IMG/VR virus record: IMGVR_UViG_3300003319_000250
Location: 1-41,216 of that record
Reading direction: 5' to 3' (one strand)
Length of the DNA stretch: 41,216 nt
Source of the DNA: a virus
The stretch's first letter is position 1. Each line of letters opens with the position of its first letter. Positions 25,952 to 34,071 of the stretch are shown one piece after another. The notes below the pieces were generated by a model. It was not told where the DNA came from and did no database searches. It was given only the letters and a program-made list of their open reading frames with translations. A program made the position numbers and the translations under genes.

Positions 25952-26901
25952 TGCTTATACAGCTTAACGACAATACTCGCCCCGGTGTATTTTTTGCATT
26001 GCGCACAAAAATAGACGTAGGGCCAATGCCAGACCCAACGACACCAGAAAGGAGTTCTGTTAACCCTCCTGCATGTTGCGAGATTGGCATTGATGCGCTT
26101 GGTGTATTAGCAGACCCAAACAGCTCTGATCCACTAAGGAATGATACAAGTAGCTTCTTGTTTGATAGGGATTTACCGGCAGACGATTGGAGTTTCACTC
26201 TAGAGAAATATAGCGCTGCATGGTTGCCAATGGATAGCTTGAACTCGTCTAGTATTTACTGCTCTTTCTACGATTGGGCAAAATACAATACCACGAAAGA
26301 GTTTAAAGGGATTAATGTGATTTGGCAAATGGTACTAACTGACTTTGGAGAAGGGTTCTACCGAATTAAAGCTGAAAGAAGCGGCCTTGGCACTACAGTG
26401 TGGTATTCTGAAATGTACTGTTTGAAAACATATACGGATGCTAATGCTGATGGCTCTGTGCGCTTTGACTGGTATTTAAATGGCACGCAAAGTGGCGTAA
26501 ACAATCGCAAGATTCGTGTTGACTACGGCAACATAAACTGGTTCGATAGCATACGAGTAAGAGGCATGTTCGGCTTCCAGACAGACGAATTGGAACTAAC
26601 AGAAGTGAAATATGAAACCGGGTATTTAAAGAACATCAAAGATCAGGTGATTGTAAAATACTTGTTCAAAAGCGGGTTGTTGAACTACAGAACGCATGAA
26701 ACACTGAGGTATAATGCATTCTTGAGTGAGAAATTAAAAGCAACTGATTACTGTTTATTAAACGACAATCCTGAATACCAAAACATAGAAGTGAAATACG
26801 AAAGCGGTTACGCGCCAGACTTCCTGGTGTACAATAAAAACAGCCGTGTAGAAGTAGGCTTCAAAGACAGGTATGATACAACAGGAAGGCAAATATGTTA
26901 A
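25951..26901 (+). CDS. Tail fibre-associated or tip protein
   Basis: 316 residues, beta-rich, starting at the end of the giant fibre gene. Regular aromatic/glycine strands (GEGFYRIKAERSGLG, GSVRFDWYLNGTQSG) suggest a beta-sandwich virion protein. No catalytic motif visible; probably part of the tail tip complex. Confidence 0.55.
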   Translation: MLIQLNDNTRPGVFFALRTKIDVGPMPDPTTPERSSVNPPACCEIGIDALGVLADPNSSDPLRNDTSSFLFDRDLPADDWSFTLEKYSAAWLPMDSLNSSSIYCSFYDWAKYNTTKEFKGINVIWQMVLTDFGEGFYRIKAERSGLGTTVWYSEMYCLKTYTDANADGSVRFDWYLNGTQSGVNNRKIRVDYGNINWFDSIRVRGMFGFQTDELELTEVKYETGYLKNIKDQVIVKYLFKSGLLNYRTHETLRYNAFLSEKLKATDYCLLNDNPEYQNIEVKYESGYAPDFLVYNKNSRVEVGFKDRYDTTGRQIC

Positions 26902-26904
26902 GCT

Positions 26905-27231
26905 ATGGCAACAGTTAATGGGCAATTAAATCTAAACACCACCAATCCAACAGTTGTTGCTGTTCAAGTAGACGCAAACAGTAGAATAAGGCTGGATGGC
27001 GCTGTGGTTAGAAACAATTCTTCTACAGACAGCACCTTCGACGTTGCTATTCATACAGATGAAAATGCTCTGCAATCACAGCATTATTTCATAAGAGACG
27101 AGCCAATACTTGCCAAGGAGTCCTTCCCTATAGTATTTGAAAACAGCGAATTAAACCTTATGCCAGGCCAAAAATTAATTGTGACTGCACATAATGCAGA
27201 TATGGCCGTAACCGTAACGCGCTACTTATGA
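26905..27231 (+). CDS. Small beta-rich virion protein
   Basis: 108 residues, 3 bases after the previous gene and overlapping the next by 4. All-beta pattern (RIRLDGAVVRNNSS, PGQKLIVTAHN), resembling a small receptor-binding or head-fibre domain. Unknown function. Confidence 0.55.
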   Translation: MATVNGQLNLNTTNPTVVAVQVDANSRIRLDGAVVRNNSSTDSTFDVAIHTDENALQSQHYFIRDEPILAKESFPIVFENSELNLMPGQKLIVTAHNADMAVTVTRYL

Positions 27232-28721
27232 GCATAAAATTTAACCCGATAAGGCGTATTTTATACGCCATATACCAGAAGTTAAACACTGGTACGGCTA
27301 TCACTGGGAATGTAGGTATTCTTAATGCCACAAACGTAAGAATTAATCCCGCAACAGAGGAGACGCAATCAGCTGGCAATTCTATTCTGGGGAATATTCT
27401 CACGCAGCTTCAAAACCAGAAAGATTTTGAAGAGACAGTATGGATAGATACCGGCAACTCTAATACTGTTTACATAAGGACCGTTACACTAAACGAAGGT
27501 ACGGGCGTTAAAACTATTACCTATTCGTTGCCCGATGGCACAACATATTTGCCTGTTGGCCCTAGCGTTCAGGCCTCGTCATCTAATGATGTAGAATTCA
27601 GCAGAAATCAGTACAAAGCTAACGCCGGAGGTACTGGGTATACAACCGGGAATGTTATCTCTCAAATACTAGTGCTTGACACCACAACCACTACACCATC
27701 ATTAAGAGCTACCCTATGGTATAATGAAAGTACGCTAGCTTTTATTTCTACGCCAACACCAGGCACACTAGACCCCTTTGAAGGTAACACTACAGTAAGT
27801 AATCCATTTGCCTTAGAAGCCACACAGCTACTAGTAAAATCAAATACGGACAACCTTACTAATTGGAATGAATCCAACAGGGCAAAAGTTAATTTAATTG
27901 CAGGGCAAGCCGGAATAGATGGTGGGCCAGGTGCAGCAACGACTAAGACAGCAAGAGTTGTATTATCAGACAATGTTCCGTCTGCATTGGGGGTAAATTC
28001 CAGCACAACAAACCTTGGCTCTAATGCTGTTTTTACTGGAACATCTGAAAGCACTGTAGGCTATAAGGAGATAAGGATATATGTGTTTTCTAATGTTGCC
28101 TCCGCAACGGATGGATTATCAATTCAGCAGTCATCAGACGGCACTAACTGGGATATTGTTGACACTTATACAATATCAGCAGGCGTAGGAAAGACAATCG
28201 GTGTGCCAAGGCAAGGTATTTTCTTTAGAATTGTTTACACGAATGGCGCTTCTGCTCAGACGTCTTTCAGATTGCAAGTTGTATATGACAGAGTTGGAGG
28301 AAAATCCTCTTCCCAGAAACCTATGGATGCATACAGCAATGAAACAGACCTAGAGCAGTCACAGGCATTTTTAATGGGCTTTAATGGCACCACTTGGGAT
28401 CGCCTGCGTCTTGATTCTGGTTTCAGATTAACAATTGCAGACACTACAACAAGTGCTTTTTCGAATGGTACCGCTACTGCTGTTTCGAGTACTGCTGTAC
28501 AAATTTTGGCAGCAAACGTATTAAGAAAGGGCGCTGTTATACAGAATCAGGGAAATGCAAATGTGAGAATTGGCATTACTGGGGTAACAGCGGCTACAGG
28601 CATTAGGCTTGGGCCTGGGAAGTCAATCGTAATTAGGCCCCCAAACATAGAGACAAGCGCAATATTCGCGATAAGAGAAGGCGCTACAGATAGTACAGTT
28701 TTAGCACAGGAAAGCACATGA
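27228..28721 (+). CDS. Appendage/fibre-type virion protein
   Basis: 497 residues, Thr/Ser/Asn/Gly-rich. A short helical N-terminus with an amphipathic start is followed by repeated beta-sandwich-like sections (DTGNSNTVYIRTVTL, RIYVFSNVASATDG, LQVVYDR) and a C-terminal domain (GAVIQNQGNANVRIGITG, GKSIVIRPP) of the kind found in virion decoration and fibre proteins. Overlaps both neighbours by 4 bases. Confidence 0.55.
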   Translation: MSIKFNPIRRILYAIYQKLNTGTAITGNVGILNATNVRINPATEETQSAGNSILGNILTQLQNQKDFEETVWIDTGNSNTVYIRTVTLNEGTGVKTITYSLPDGTTYLPVGPSVQASSSNDVEFSRNQYKANAGGTGYTTGNVISQILVLDTTTTTPSLRATLWYNESTLAFISTPTPGTLDPFEGNTTVSNPFALEATQLLVKSNTDNLTNWNESNRAKVNLIAGQAGIDGGPGAATTKTARVVLSDNVPSALGVNSSTTNLGSNAVFTGTSESTVGYKEIRIYVFSNVASATDGLSIQQSSDGTNWDIVDTYTISAGVGKTIGVPRQGIFFRIVYTNGASAQTSFRLQVVYDRVGGKSSSQKPMDAYSNETDLEQSQAFLMGFNGTTWDRLRLDSGFRLTIADTTTSAFSNGTATAVSSTAVQILAANVLRKGAVIQNQGNANVRIGITGVTAATGIRLGPGKSIVIRPPNIETSAIFAIREGATDSTVLAQEST

Positions 28722-29098
28722 TAGCGCTAGTAGATAATTCTGGACTGCAAATAGTAGCTACATCTGTAAGTAGGGCATTTAATACAAACTATCAAAACAA
28801 TAGCGGGTATTACATGCGAGTTCGAGTTACGTGCACTATATCATGTACCTCAACTCTTATTGCTGGACAAACAGGAACTGTGAATCTCTTAAGCGATACC
28901 GCTGCTACGCCGACAACGCAAAGGGATTCAAAAGTGCATTCTTTAGCTCAAGTGCTTGGTATTACCGTGACAATGACAAGCGCTATTGATGTTGACATAT
29001 GGTGCATTGTTCCGCCAGGCAGTTACTATAGAATAACAAACGCCGGTACGGCCACAATGACCATTAAAGCTGCAGATGAAGAACTATATATAGTATGA
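28718..29098 (+). CDS. Small beta-rich virion protein
   Basis: 126 residues, Thr-rich and all-beta; begins in an ATGA overlap with the fibre gene. It resembles a single fibre or capsid-decoration domain. Function unassigned. Confidence 0.5.
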   Translation: MIALVDNSGLQIVATSVSRAFNTNYQNNSGYYMRVRVTCTISCTSTLIAGQTGTVNLLSDTAATPTTQRDSKVHSLAQVLGITVTMTSAIDVDIWCIVPPGSYYRITNAGTATMTIKAADEELYIV

Positions 29099-29265
29099 TG
29101 CAAAAATTTAGATTCAAATATAGACTACCGTCATTCCCAGAAGAGGTTTCTGGATACATAGTAATGGTCATAGAGGCCCCAAACGAACAAGATGCACTGG
29201 CACTATTTGATGCATATATTCAGCTTGGAGAAGACGCCGAATTGATAGTAGAGCCGATTAATTAA
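29095..29265 (+). CDS. Small hypothetical protein (56 aa)
   Basis: ATG overlaps the previous stop; 56 residues of alpha/beta pattern (YIVMVIEAPNEQDALALFDAY, then LGEDAELIVEPI). It reads like a small ferredoxin-like fold of the kind that ends fibre operons. Unknown role. Confidence 0.5.
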   Translation: MMQKFRFKYRLPSFPEEVSGYIVMVIEAPNEQDALALFDAYIQLGEDAELIVEPIN

Positions 29266-29283
29266 CCTTCAAAAACGCAGATA

Positions 29284-29502
29284 ATGACCCCACAACTTTC
29301 ACTTTGGCTACTGCCTTTATTATTAACGCTAATAGGTATTATAGGCATGAGATACCTGGACTCCATCCTTAAGAGGCATAGAGATGAAGTAACTGTGCTA
29401 TTCAAAAAGATTGATTCGTTGAATGACAGCATAGGCAAGCTGAAGGACGAGCTACATAGTATGCAATTGAAATTAACAGAACATATAAGCGCAACAAAAT
29501 GA
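29284..29502 (+). CDS. Small membrane-anchored coiled-coil protein, lysis-module candidate
   Basis: 72 residues: N-terminal membrane helix (about 6-22) followed by an amphipathic coiled coil (DEVTVLFKKIDSLNDSIGKL). Directly upstream of, and overlapping by 4 bases, the M15 peptidase gene. Topology and context suggest a holin, pinholin or inner-membrane spanin-like role; it cannot be decided from sequence. Confidence 0.55.
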   Translation: MTPQLSLWLLPLLLTLIGIIGMRYLDSILKRHRDEVTVLFKKIDSLNDSIGKLKDELHSMQLKLTEHISATK

Positions 29503-29933
29503 ACCTAACAAAAAACTTTACTCTGCAGGAAATGCTTTCCAGTGGAACGGCAACAAGACTAGGGATAAAGGAGCAGTTTGCGCCATCTCCAATAGTTCAG
29601 CAGAATCTGCAGGCGCTGTGCGAAAATATACTGCAGCCGCTTCGGGATGCAATCGGTCATTCATTACATGTTAATAATGGCTATCGTTGTGCGGCACTCA
29701 ATAAAGTGGTAGGCGGAAGTAAAATAAGCCAACACCTTACCGGCTGTGCTGCAGACATTGAAGACTTTCAGGCAGATAACCTGTGGTTGTTCAATAAAAT
29801 TCAGGAGCTAAAGCTGCCATTTGACCAGCTGATTAACGAGTACCCGGATGCCAACGGTGTACCATCATGGGTGCACGTGAGCTATAATCCTGCGGGCAAG
29901 CAAAGAGGACAAGTATTAACCATTAAAAAATAA
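29499..29933 (+). CDS. Endolysin: M15 family zinc peptidase
   Basis: 144 residues, peptidase M15A type (D,D-/L,D-carboxypeptidase-like). Zinc ligands His79 and Asp86 in SQHLTGCAADIED and His126 in WVHVSY are present in the expected spacing, preceded by NNGYRCAALN. It would cut peptidoglycan peptide cross-links or stem peptides at lysis. No signal peptide, so it needs a holin; membrane proteins flank it on both sides. Confidence 0.88.
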   Translation: MNLTKNFTLQEMLSSGTATRLGIKEQFAPSPIVQQNLQALCENILQPLRDAIGHSLHVNNGYRCAALNKVVGGSKISQHLTGCAADIEDFQADNLWLFNKIQELKLPFDQLINEYPDANGVPSWVHVSYNPAGKQRGQVLTIKK

Positions 29934-29937
29934 TATC

Positions 29938-30186
29938 ATGCTAAAAGAAACCGTACAAAGGTTGTCTGCAGAGAGTCCAGACTACCAGAAGAAGCTAGTA
30001 AAAATATGTGCTGCCGCAGTAGTTGTTAGCGGCCTTATCATTGGAGCGCCTGCAGTAGGTATATCATTAGGTTTACCTGCAGGAATTGTAACTGCAGCTA
30101 AAGTTATTGCATACTTGGGAGCAGGTTTAGGCTTTGGAGCGCAAACCGCCAAGAAAGATCCACCTGCAGAACAACAAGGAAATTAA
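29938..30186 (+). CDS. Holin candidate
   Basis: 82 residues, 4 bases after the peptidase. Basic soluble N-terminus, two hydrophobic segments rich in Ala/Gly (about 24-45 and 52-70), and a short charged tail. Size, topology and neighbour fit a class II holin. Last gene of the late operon before the structured region and terminator. Confidence 0.6.
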   Translation: MLKETVQRLSAESPDYQKKLVKICAAAVVVSGLIIGAPAVGISLGLPAGIVTAAKVIAYLGAGLGFGAQTAKKDPPAEQQGN

Positions 30187-30495
30187 GATAAGATTACCCC
30201 TTACTGAAGCTAGATAAAGATTTAGGTCGACAAAGACACGAGCTGTCCGCCTGGGTGGGAGTGGTAAAAAAAAGAAGCGTAGTTACCCTTCGTGATCGGC
30301 CGTGTCACGATCCTTTGGACTCAAAGAGGTTAATAAGAATTTTACAGGCCCTACGATTGAGGCTTTTACGCCCCAATCCCCGTTAATATTTTGGGAGCCT
30401 GGACTTAATCCGTTTCCGGTACGCTTCGACGTAAATATACAAATTTATAGTAACCGATACGCTACGGCGCACCAGTTCGGTTCATTTGAAATAAG
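30187..30495 (+). ncRNA. Candidate structured RNA in a 349-bp gene-free stretch
   Basis: No convincing coding frame between the holin and 30536. Hairpins in order: GACA/TGTC (from 30230), TCGTGA/TCACGA (about 30290-30310), CCTTTG/CAAAG (about 30312-30327), GATTGAGGC/GCCCCAATC with one mismatch (about 30355-30380), inside CAGGCCC/GGGAGCCTG, and AACCGA/TCGGTT (about 30452-30482). It ends in a canonical terminator. No known RNA family was recognised; it could be an sRNA, a 3' UTR element or a processed RNA. Confidence 0.35.
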
Positions 30496-30523
30496 AGCAG
30501 CTTTCGGGCTGCTTTTGTTTTTG
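30496..30523 (+). terminator. Rho-independent terminator
   Basis: AGCAGC, 6-base loop TTTCGG, GCTGCT, then TTTGTTTTT. It ends the late/lysis transcript together with the structured region. Confidence 0.8.
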
Positions 30524-30535
30524 TATATTAGCCTT

Positions 30536-30937
30536 ATGATCCAGCCCAACGAACTTAGAATAAATAACCTAGTGCGCTATATCGAGGGAGCTTATGACTC
30601 TAGCTCTGGACACGGTCGCATTGAAAGGATATTAGGAAAGCATGTAAGATTGAGAGGCAAGGGCAGCGAGTATAAGGTGTCTGACATATCACCTATTCTT
30701 CTTACAGAAGAATGGTTGCTGAGGTTTGGTTTTACGCAAATTAACGCGGGTGTGTGGCAACCAGAAGTGGAAGTCAATTCCCCACAGCCTAGACAATCAT
30801 TCGTCCTTGAGCTGCTTGAAGGTGGATTGCATTACTCAGCGTATGAGAGCCAAATGTATTCCGTGCAAATTGAATGGGTACACCAGCTTCAAAACCTTTA
30901 CTTCGCTCTAGTTGGTGAAGAACTGCAAATAAAATAA
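30536..30937 (+). CDS. Conserved Bacteroidota phage protein
   Basis: 133 residues from ATG 30536. The pattern NELRINNLV ... ISPILLTEEWLLRFGF ... VHQLQNLYFALVGEEL is, from memory, a recurring family in Bacteroidota phages and prophages with no known function. The frame is open upstream to 30302 but that part would include the terminator hairpin. It starts 12 bases after the terminator, so it needs its own promoter or read-through; none was recognised. Confidence 0.75.
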   Translation: MIQPNELRINNLVRYIEGAYDSSSGHGRIERILGKHVRLRGKGSEYKVSDISPILLTEEWLLRFGFTQINAGVWQPEVEVNSPQPRQSFVLELLEGGLHYSAYESQMYSVQIEWVHQLQNLYFALVGEELQIK

Positions 30938-31021
30938 CCTCTACCCTGCTCTATTCAACCTAATGTAAACCATTCAGCTAGAAAAAGACATATTATACTG
31001 ACTATAAGATAGTTATTTGTA

Positions 31022-31046
31022 TTTTTCGACTCCGGCGCTGGGTACA
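31022..31046 (+). other. Putative att core resembling a tRNA 3' end
   Basis: TTCGACT (31025-31031) has the form of a T-loop, followed by CCGGC (T-stem 3' strand), GCTGGGT (acceptor 3' strand) and A (discriminator position). There is no matching 5' half here, as expected of an attP core copied from a host tRNA gene. Confidence 0.45.
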
Positions 31047-31079
31047 TATAATGAAGTAATTTGAACTATCAAATTTCGG

Positions 31080-31111
31080 AAAAGCTCTGAGAAATCAGGG
31101 CTTTTGTCGTT
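31080..31111 (+). terminator. Rho-independent terminator upstream of int
   Basis: AAAAGCTCTGA pairs with TCAGGGCTTTT (one G-T wobble) across a GAAA tetraloop, followed by GTCGTTTT. It isolates int from rightward transcription. Confidence 0.85.
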
Positions 31112-31209
31112 TTAAGCCAATTTGCATTTATTCGTATCAGTTCAAATAATTTATTTAAAATGTAAACTGTACTGTAAACCGGTTACATTTGTCATGTAAA
31201 CCGCTAGGC

Positions 31210-32418
31210 ATGGCTAAAGTTACGGCAATACTTTATATAAGCAAGACATTGAGCAACGGAGAGCATCCTGTTATGATTCGTGTTTCAGAAGGGGCTGACC
31301 GCAAGTACTTTTCTTTTGGTTACTCGGCTGCTCCTGACCAGTGGAAGGATGGGCAATTTAGCAGTAAGAGGCCTAACCACCGTGCGCTCAATATGCTTCT
31401 TAGGGACAAGCTCAATGAGTACGAAGGCAGGGCGATACAGGCAGAATCAGAAGGCAAGAGCGCATTGCTGGAAATCAAGAAGCCTAAAAGATCAAAAAAC
31501 ATCTACGACTTTATTGATCTGCATGTTGATCGACTAAAGAAGGCTGGCAGGCATGGCAACGCAAACGCTTACAGCATTCTTAAAAACATTCTGCAAAAGC
31601 AGCATTCTGGAGACAAGCTGACATACAAGGAGATTGATACGGCCTTTTTAAACAATATGCTCACCTGGCTTCGGGCAAAGAAAGGGCCTTACGGGTCTCC
31701 CCTCTCCCCTAATACCATTAACACCTACTTTGCTAAACTGAACAGTGTGTTTGAAAAAGCGGCCGCCGAAGATTATATCTCTAAATCTGACAACCCCATC
31801 CTTTCCTGGTCAATACCAAAAACCCAGAAGGGTAAAAAGGTGCATCTGACCCAGGATAATCTAAAAGACCTGCGTAAATTTCCACTTGCCAAGCAAAGTC
31901 CGGCATGGCATTGTAGGAACTACTTTCTTTTCCAATACAATTGCCTTGGTATGCGCATAGGCGATGTAATTATAATGAGAAGGAAAGCTGTTATTGGTGA
32001 CGAAATGGAATACAGAATGGGTAAAACGGGTGATCTTTTCCGTTTCAAACTTAGCCCAGAGGCGAAAAAGATACTTTCGTATTATATCACCCCTGAAATG
32101 AAGCCTGATGATTTTGTTTTCCCAATAGCAGACAGAAAGGAATACGAGGCTGTGGAAGACAAGAAAAGGTTTATTGATAATAGAATCGGGGCTATTAATA
32201 AACAGTTGCGACACTTGGGCAAGCTGCTGGGGTTGAATAGCAACCTTACAACACACATAGCGAGACACACTTTTGCATCAAACGTGGACAGGAAATTGAA
32301 AGATCCTAGAATGATGCAAAAGCTACTGGGGCATAAAAAGCTAGAAACATCTGTTGGTTATGCCGGAAGTTTGCATAATGATGATGTAGATGCCGCAATA
32401 AAAAAGTTGTATAAATAA
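31210..32418 (+). CDS. int: Tyrosine recombinase integrase
   Basis: 402 residues from ATG 31210 (a TTG at 31189 is also in frame). N-terminal arm-binding domain and SAM-like core-binding domain (about 95-195), then the catalytic domain with Arg249 (CLGMRIGD), His349 and Arg352 (THIARHTFA), His375 (LLGHKK) and nucleophile Tyr384 (SVGYAG). Complete catalytic set. It integrates and excises the phage at the att site. TGTAAACC repeats lie just upstream of and across the start. Converges with the Xis-like gene with no gap. Confidence 0.95.
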   Translation: MAKVTAILYISKTLSNGEHPVMIRVSEGADRKYFSFGYSAAPDQWKDGQFSSKRPNHRALNMLLRDKLNEYEGRAIQAESEGKSALLEIKKPKRSKNIYDFIDLHVDRLKKAGRHGNANAYSILKNILQKQHSGDKLTYKEIDTAFLNNMLTWLRAKKGPYGSPLSPNTINTYFAKLNSVFEKAAAEDYISKSDNPILSWSIPKTQKGKKVHLTQDNLKDLRKFPLAKQSPAWHCRNYFLFQYNCLGMRIGDVIIMRRKAVIGDEMEYRMGKTGDLFRFKLSPEAKKILSYYITPEMKPDDFVFPIADRKEYEAVEDKKRFIDNRIGAINKQLRHLGKLLGLNSNLTTHIARHTFASNVDRKLKDPRMMQKLLGHKKLETSVGYAGSLHNDDVDAAIKKLYK

Positions 32419-32709
32419 TTAGTTGGTCTTGTCTTTTTCGACACCGTCCACCACCTGTTGTTTATTATATAGTATAGCTTTTCCGTTTGTCTTTGATGTT
32501 TCAATCCTGTGTCGCAAGCAAAATGCCTTAAAGGTATCATGGTGCCTACAATTACTTAAATCCTTTGCAATCTTACTTGTGATCCACTTTTCATCAAGCA
32601 AGGTGCGAACATTGCTTACGGCTTCTTTCACACTCTTTTCCACGCTTTCTTCTATGATGATTTTTAATAAACCTGTTAGCTCTTGCTTGTCAATTACTAC
32701 TAATTCCAT
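32419..32709 (-). CDS. Excisionase-like HTH protein
   Basis: 96 residues. Helical N-terminus (ELTGLLKIIIEESVEKSVKEA) followed by a possible MerR/excisionase-type region (EKWITSKIAKDLSNC, then ETSKTNGKAILYNKQQVVDG) of the type called HTH_17 in Bacteroidota mobile elements. The stop lies on the base after the int stop, tail to tail. Known relatives direct excision or regulate transfer; Xis function here is inferred from position. Confidence 0.55.
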   Translation of the reverse strand: MELVVIDKQELTGLLKIIIEESVEKSVKEAVSNVRTLLDEKWITSKIAKDLSNCRHHDTFKAFCLRHRIETSKTNGKAILYNKQQVVDGVEKDKTN

Positions 32710-32734
32710 AATTACACTTAATCTATTGGGGGTT

Positions 32735-33367
32735 TTACACTTGTTGTGCCACGACTGGCATGTACTTTATTATCGTTTTACTGTCATATTCGTGTAGCTC
32801 TTTTTCGAATCCTTCTGTCTCCAAGAATATATATGATGTGCCAAAGTCTACACCTAGAAGTTCGTTTTGTCCTGGTGTTACATTCAGTTCATTGCAGACG
32901 GTTTTATAATCATCCGCAAGAATTGATATTTTTCTTCTTGGAGGAGTGTAGCTAGAGGCCATCATATCGCTACGCCTTTTCAGGCCCTGCAATAGGTATT
33001 CTCCCAGGCTGTTTCTTTCACGACTAACCAAGAGTGCCTCTACTTCCTTTATCATCTTTCCGCGAGCACTTTTCGTGTACAGATAATTGTTAATGACTTT
33101 AATGCCATTTATCACAGTTGCGTGGTCCTGCTTAAATATTCGGCCAATTTCAGCAAGTGTAATCTCCTTATTTGAGCAGTACTTCTGCATCAGGTAATAA
33201 CCAAGATGCCTGGGAAATACAAACTCTTGCTTTCTGGTTTTCTTTCGGAGGTCTTCCGGCTTCATAGAGAAGTAGTCGCAAATAACTTCCACAATAGATG
33301 CCGCCTCCATACTTCTCACAAGGCCAGGTAAAACATAAGCGGCCGTTATAGATAGGTGTTGTTTCAT
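32735..33367 (-). CDS. DnaA domain IV-like phage replication protein
   Basis: 210 residues. Residues about 35-95 match the DNA-binding domain IV of DnaA: RKQEFVFPRHLGYYLMQKYC, ITLAEIGRIF and the signature QDHATVINGI (residues 80-89), related to the DHSTV box-binding motif. The AAA+ domain is absent, and the C-terminal half (GVDFGTSYIFLE) is unrecognised. It could bind DnaA-box-like sites in phage or host origins, promoting phage replication or competing with host DnaA. Confidence 0.75.
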   Translation of the reverse strand: MKQHLSITAAYVLPGLVRSMEAASIVEVICDYFSMKPEDLRKKTRKQEFVFPRHLGYYLMQKYCSNKEITLAEIGRIFKQDHATVINGIKVINNYLYTKSARGKMIKEVEALLVSRERNSLGEYLLQGLKRRSDMMASSYTPPRRKISILADDYKTVCNELNVTPGQNELLGVDFGTSYIFLETEGFEKELHEYDSKTIIKYMPVVAQQV

Positions 33368-33368
33368 C

Positions 33369-33737
33369 TTACTCTATTTTAGTAGCGTCAAGAGCCAAAC
33401 CGGCATCAATCAGACTCCACAGGTCGAAACCTTTTTCAAGTAGTATCCTCATTTGCTTGGCGTTGAAATAAATATCTACTGGCATAAAAGAAGGATGGGC
33501 TATCATTGAAATTTGTACATCCTGCATATCCATTTCTTTAGCCTCTTCTTCTGTCATGCTTGATAGCGGGCGTAGCAGGGGTATCGGATTATTCATGAAA
33601 TAACCTCCCTCTACTTCGTAATAAGTGTTCAAGAAGTCATAATCAATAATTAGCTTTTCGTTATGTATATCGCCACTATTAATAAGAACTTCGCATCCTA
33701 AATAAAGGTGTAAGTAATCTTCTATTTTCTTCTCCAT
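33369..33737 (-). CDS. Hypothetical early protein
   Basis: 122 residues from ATG 33737; an upstream in-frame ATG at 33776 would overlap the neighbouring gene by 26 bases. It starts MEKKIEDYLHLYLGCEVLIN, a motif I associate (unverified) with Bacteroidota phage early proteins. Acidic alpha/beta, ending in LLEKGFDLWSLIDAGLALD. Adjacent to the DnaA-like gene (1-base gap). Confidence 0.55.
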   Translation of the reverse strand: MEKKIEDYLHLYLGCEVLINSGDIHNEKLIIDYDFLNTYYEVEGGYFMNNPIPLLRPLSSMTEEEAKEMDMQDVQISMIAHPSFMPVDIYFNAKQMRILLEKGFDLWSLIDAGLALDATKIE

Positions 33738-33750
33738 GTGTATTGAGGGG

Positions 33751-34053
33751 TTAAAGGCCAGTTTCATCTTTGCCATGAACTACAATTTCAAAAGCTTCTT
33801 TTGTAACTCTTTCGTCTATAGGAGCCACAATGCCAACATCCGAAATGTAGTTACCCAAGTCTTCCATGATATGAGCCAATTGCGCAACAGTTTTCTTCAG
33901 TACAATATCATGTACATTAGTTTGGTCTTTCAGTTCAGGTAATTTTATTGAAAGCATCTTGAGTTGTTCGTTCACCCTTGATAAATTACTTGCCATGTAG
34001 CTTATGGTTGACGTAGCTATAATTATTTTACTGATGTTATCCAGTTTTTCCAT
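33751..34053 (-). CDS. Hypothetical early protein
   Basis: 100 residues, helical (ISKIIIATSTISYMASNL, then a coiled-coil-like stretch). No domain recognised. In the leftward early operon. Confidence 0.5.
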   Translation of the reverse strand: MEKLDNISKIIIATSTISYMASNLSRVNEQLKMLSIKLPELKDQTNVHDIVLKKTVAQLAHIMEDLGNYISDVGIVAPIDERVTKEAFEIVVHGKDETGL

Positions 34054-34071
34054 TATGTTTTTTTACCCCCG

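Larger units (their letters stand above)
30964..31202 (+). other. Candidate attP region with arm-type repeats
   Basis: TGTAAACC occurs at 30964-30971, 31173-31180 and 31195-31202, with TGTAAACT at 31161-31168. A reverse copy GGTTACA at 31181-31187 makes a near-palindrome with the third site. The repeats flank a tRNA-3'-end-like core (31022-31046), directly upstream of the integrase gene. This is the arm-core-arm plan of tyrosine-integrase attP sites. Sites may also autoregulate int. Confidence 0.55.

Noticed and set aside
30187-30240. Hammerhead ribozyme near the lysis genes
   Set aside because: CTGAAG is present but the conserved CUGANGA and GAAA core is not.
30302-30535. N-terminal extension of the 133-residue protein back to 30302
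   Set aside because: It would run through the terminator at 30496-30523 and gives a composition unlike the conserved NELRINNLV start; ATG 30536 is preferred.
31025-31046. Complete tRNA gene near int
   Set aside because: Only the T-loop and 3' acceptor half are present; no anticodon or 5' acceptor strand matches upstream, so it is treated as an att core.
32423-32797. 124-codon plus-strand frame after int
   Set aside because: Antisense to the Xis-like gene, Ser/Leu/Phe-rich, no motif; the opposite strand has the coherent HTH pattern.
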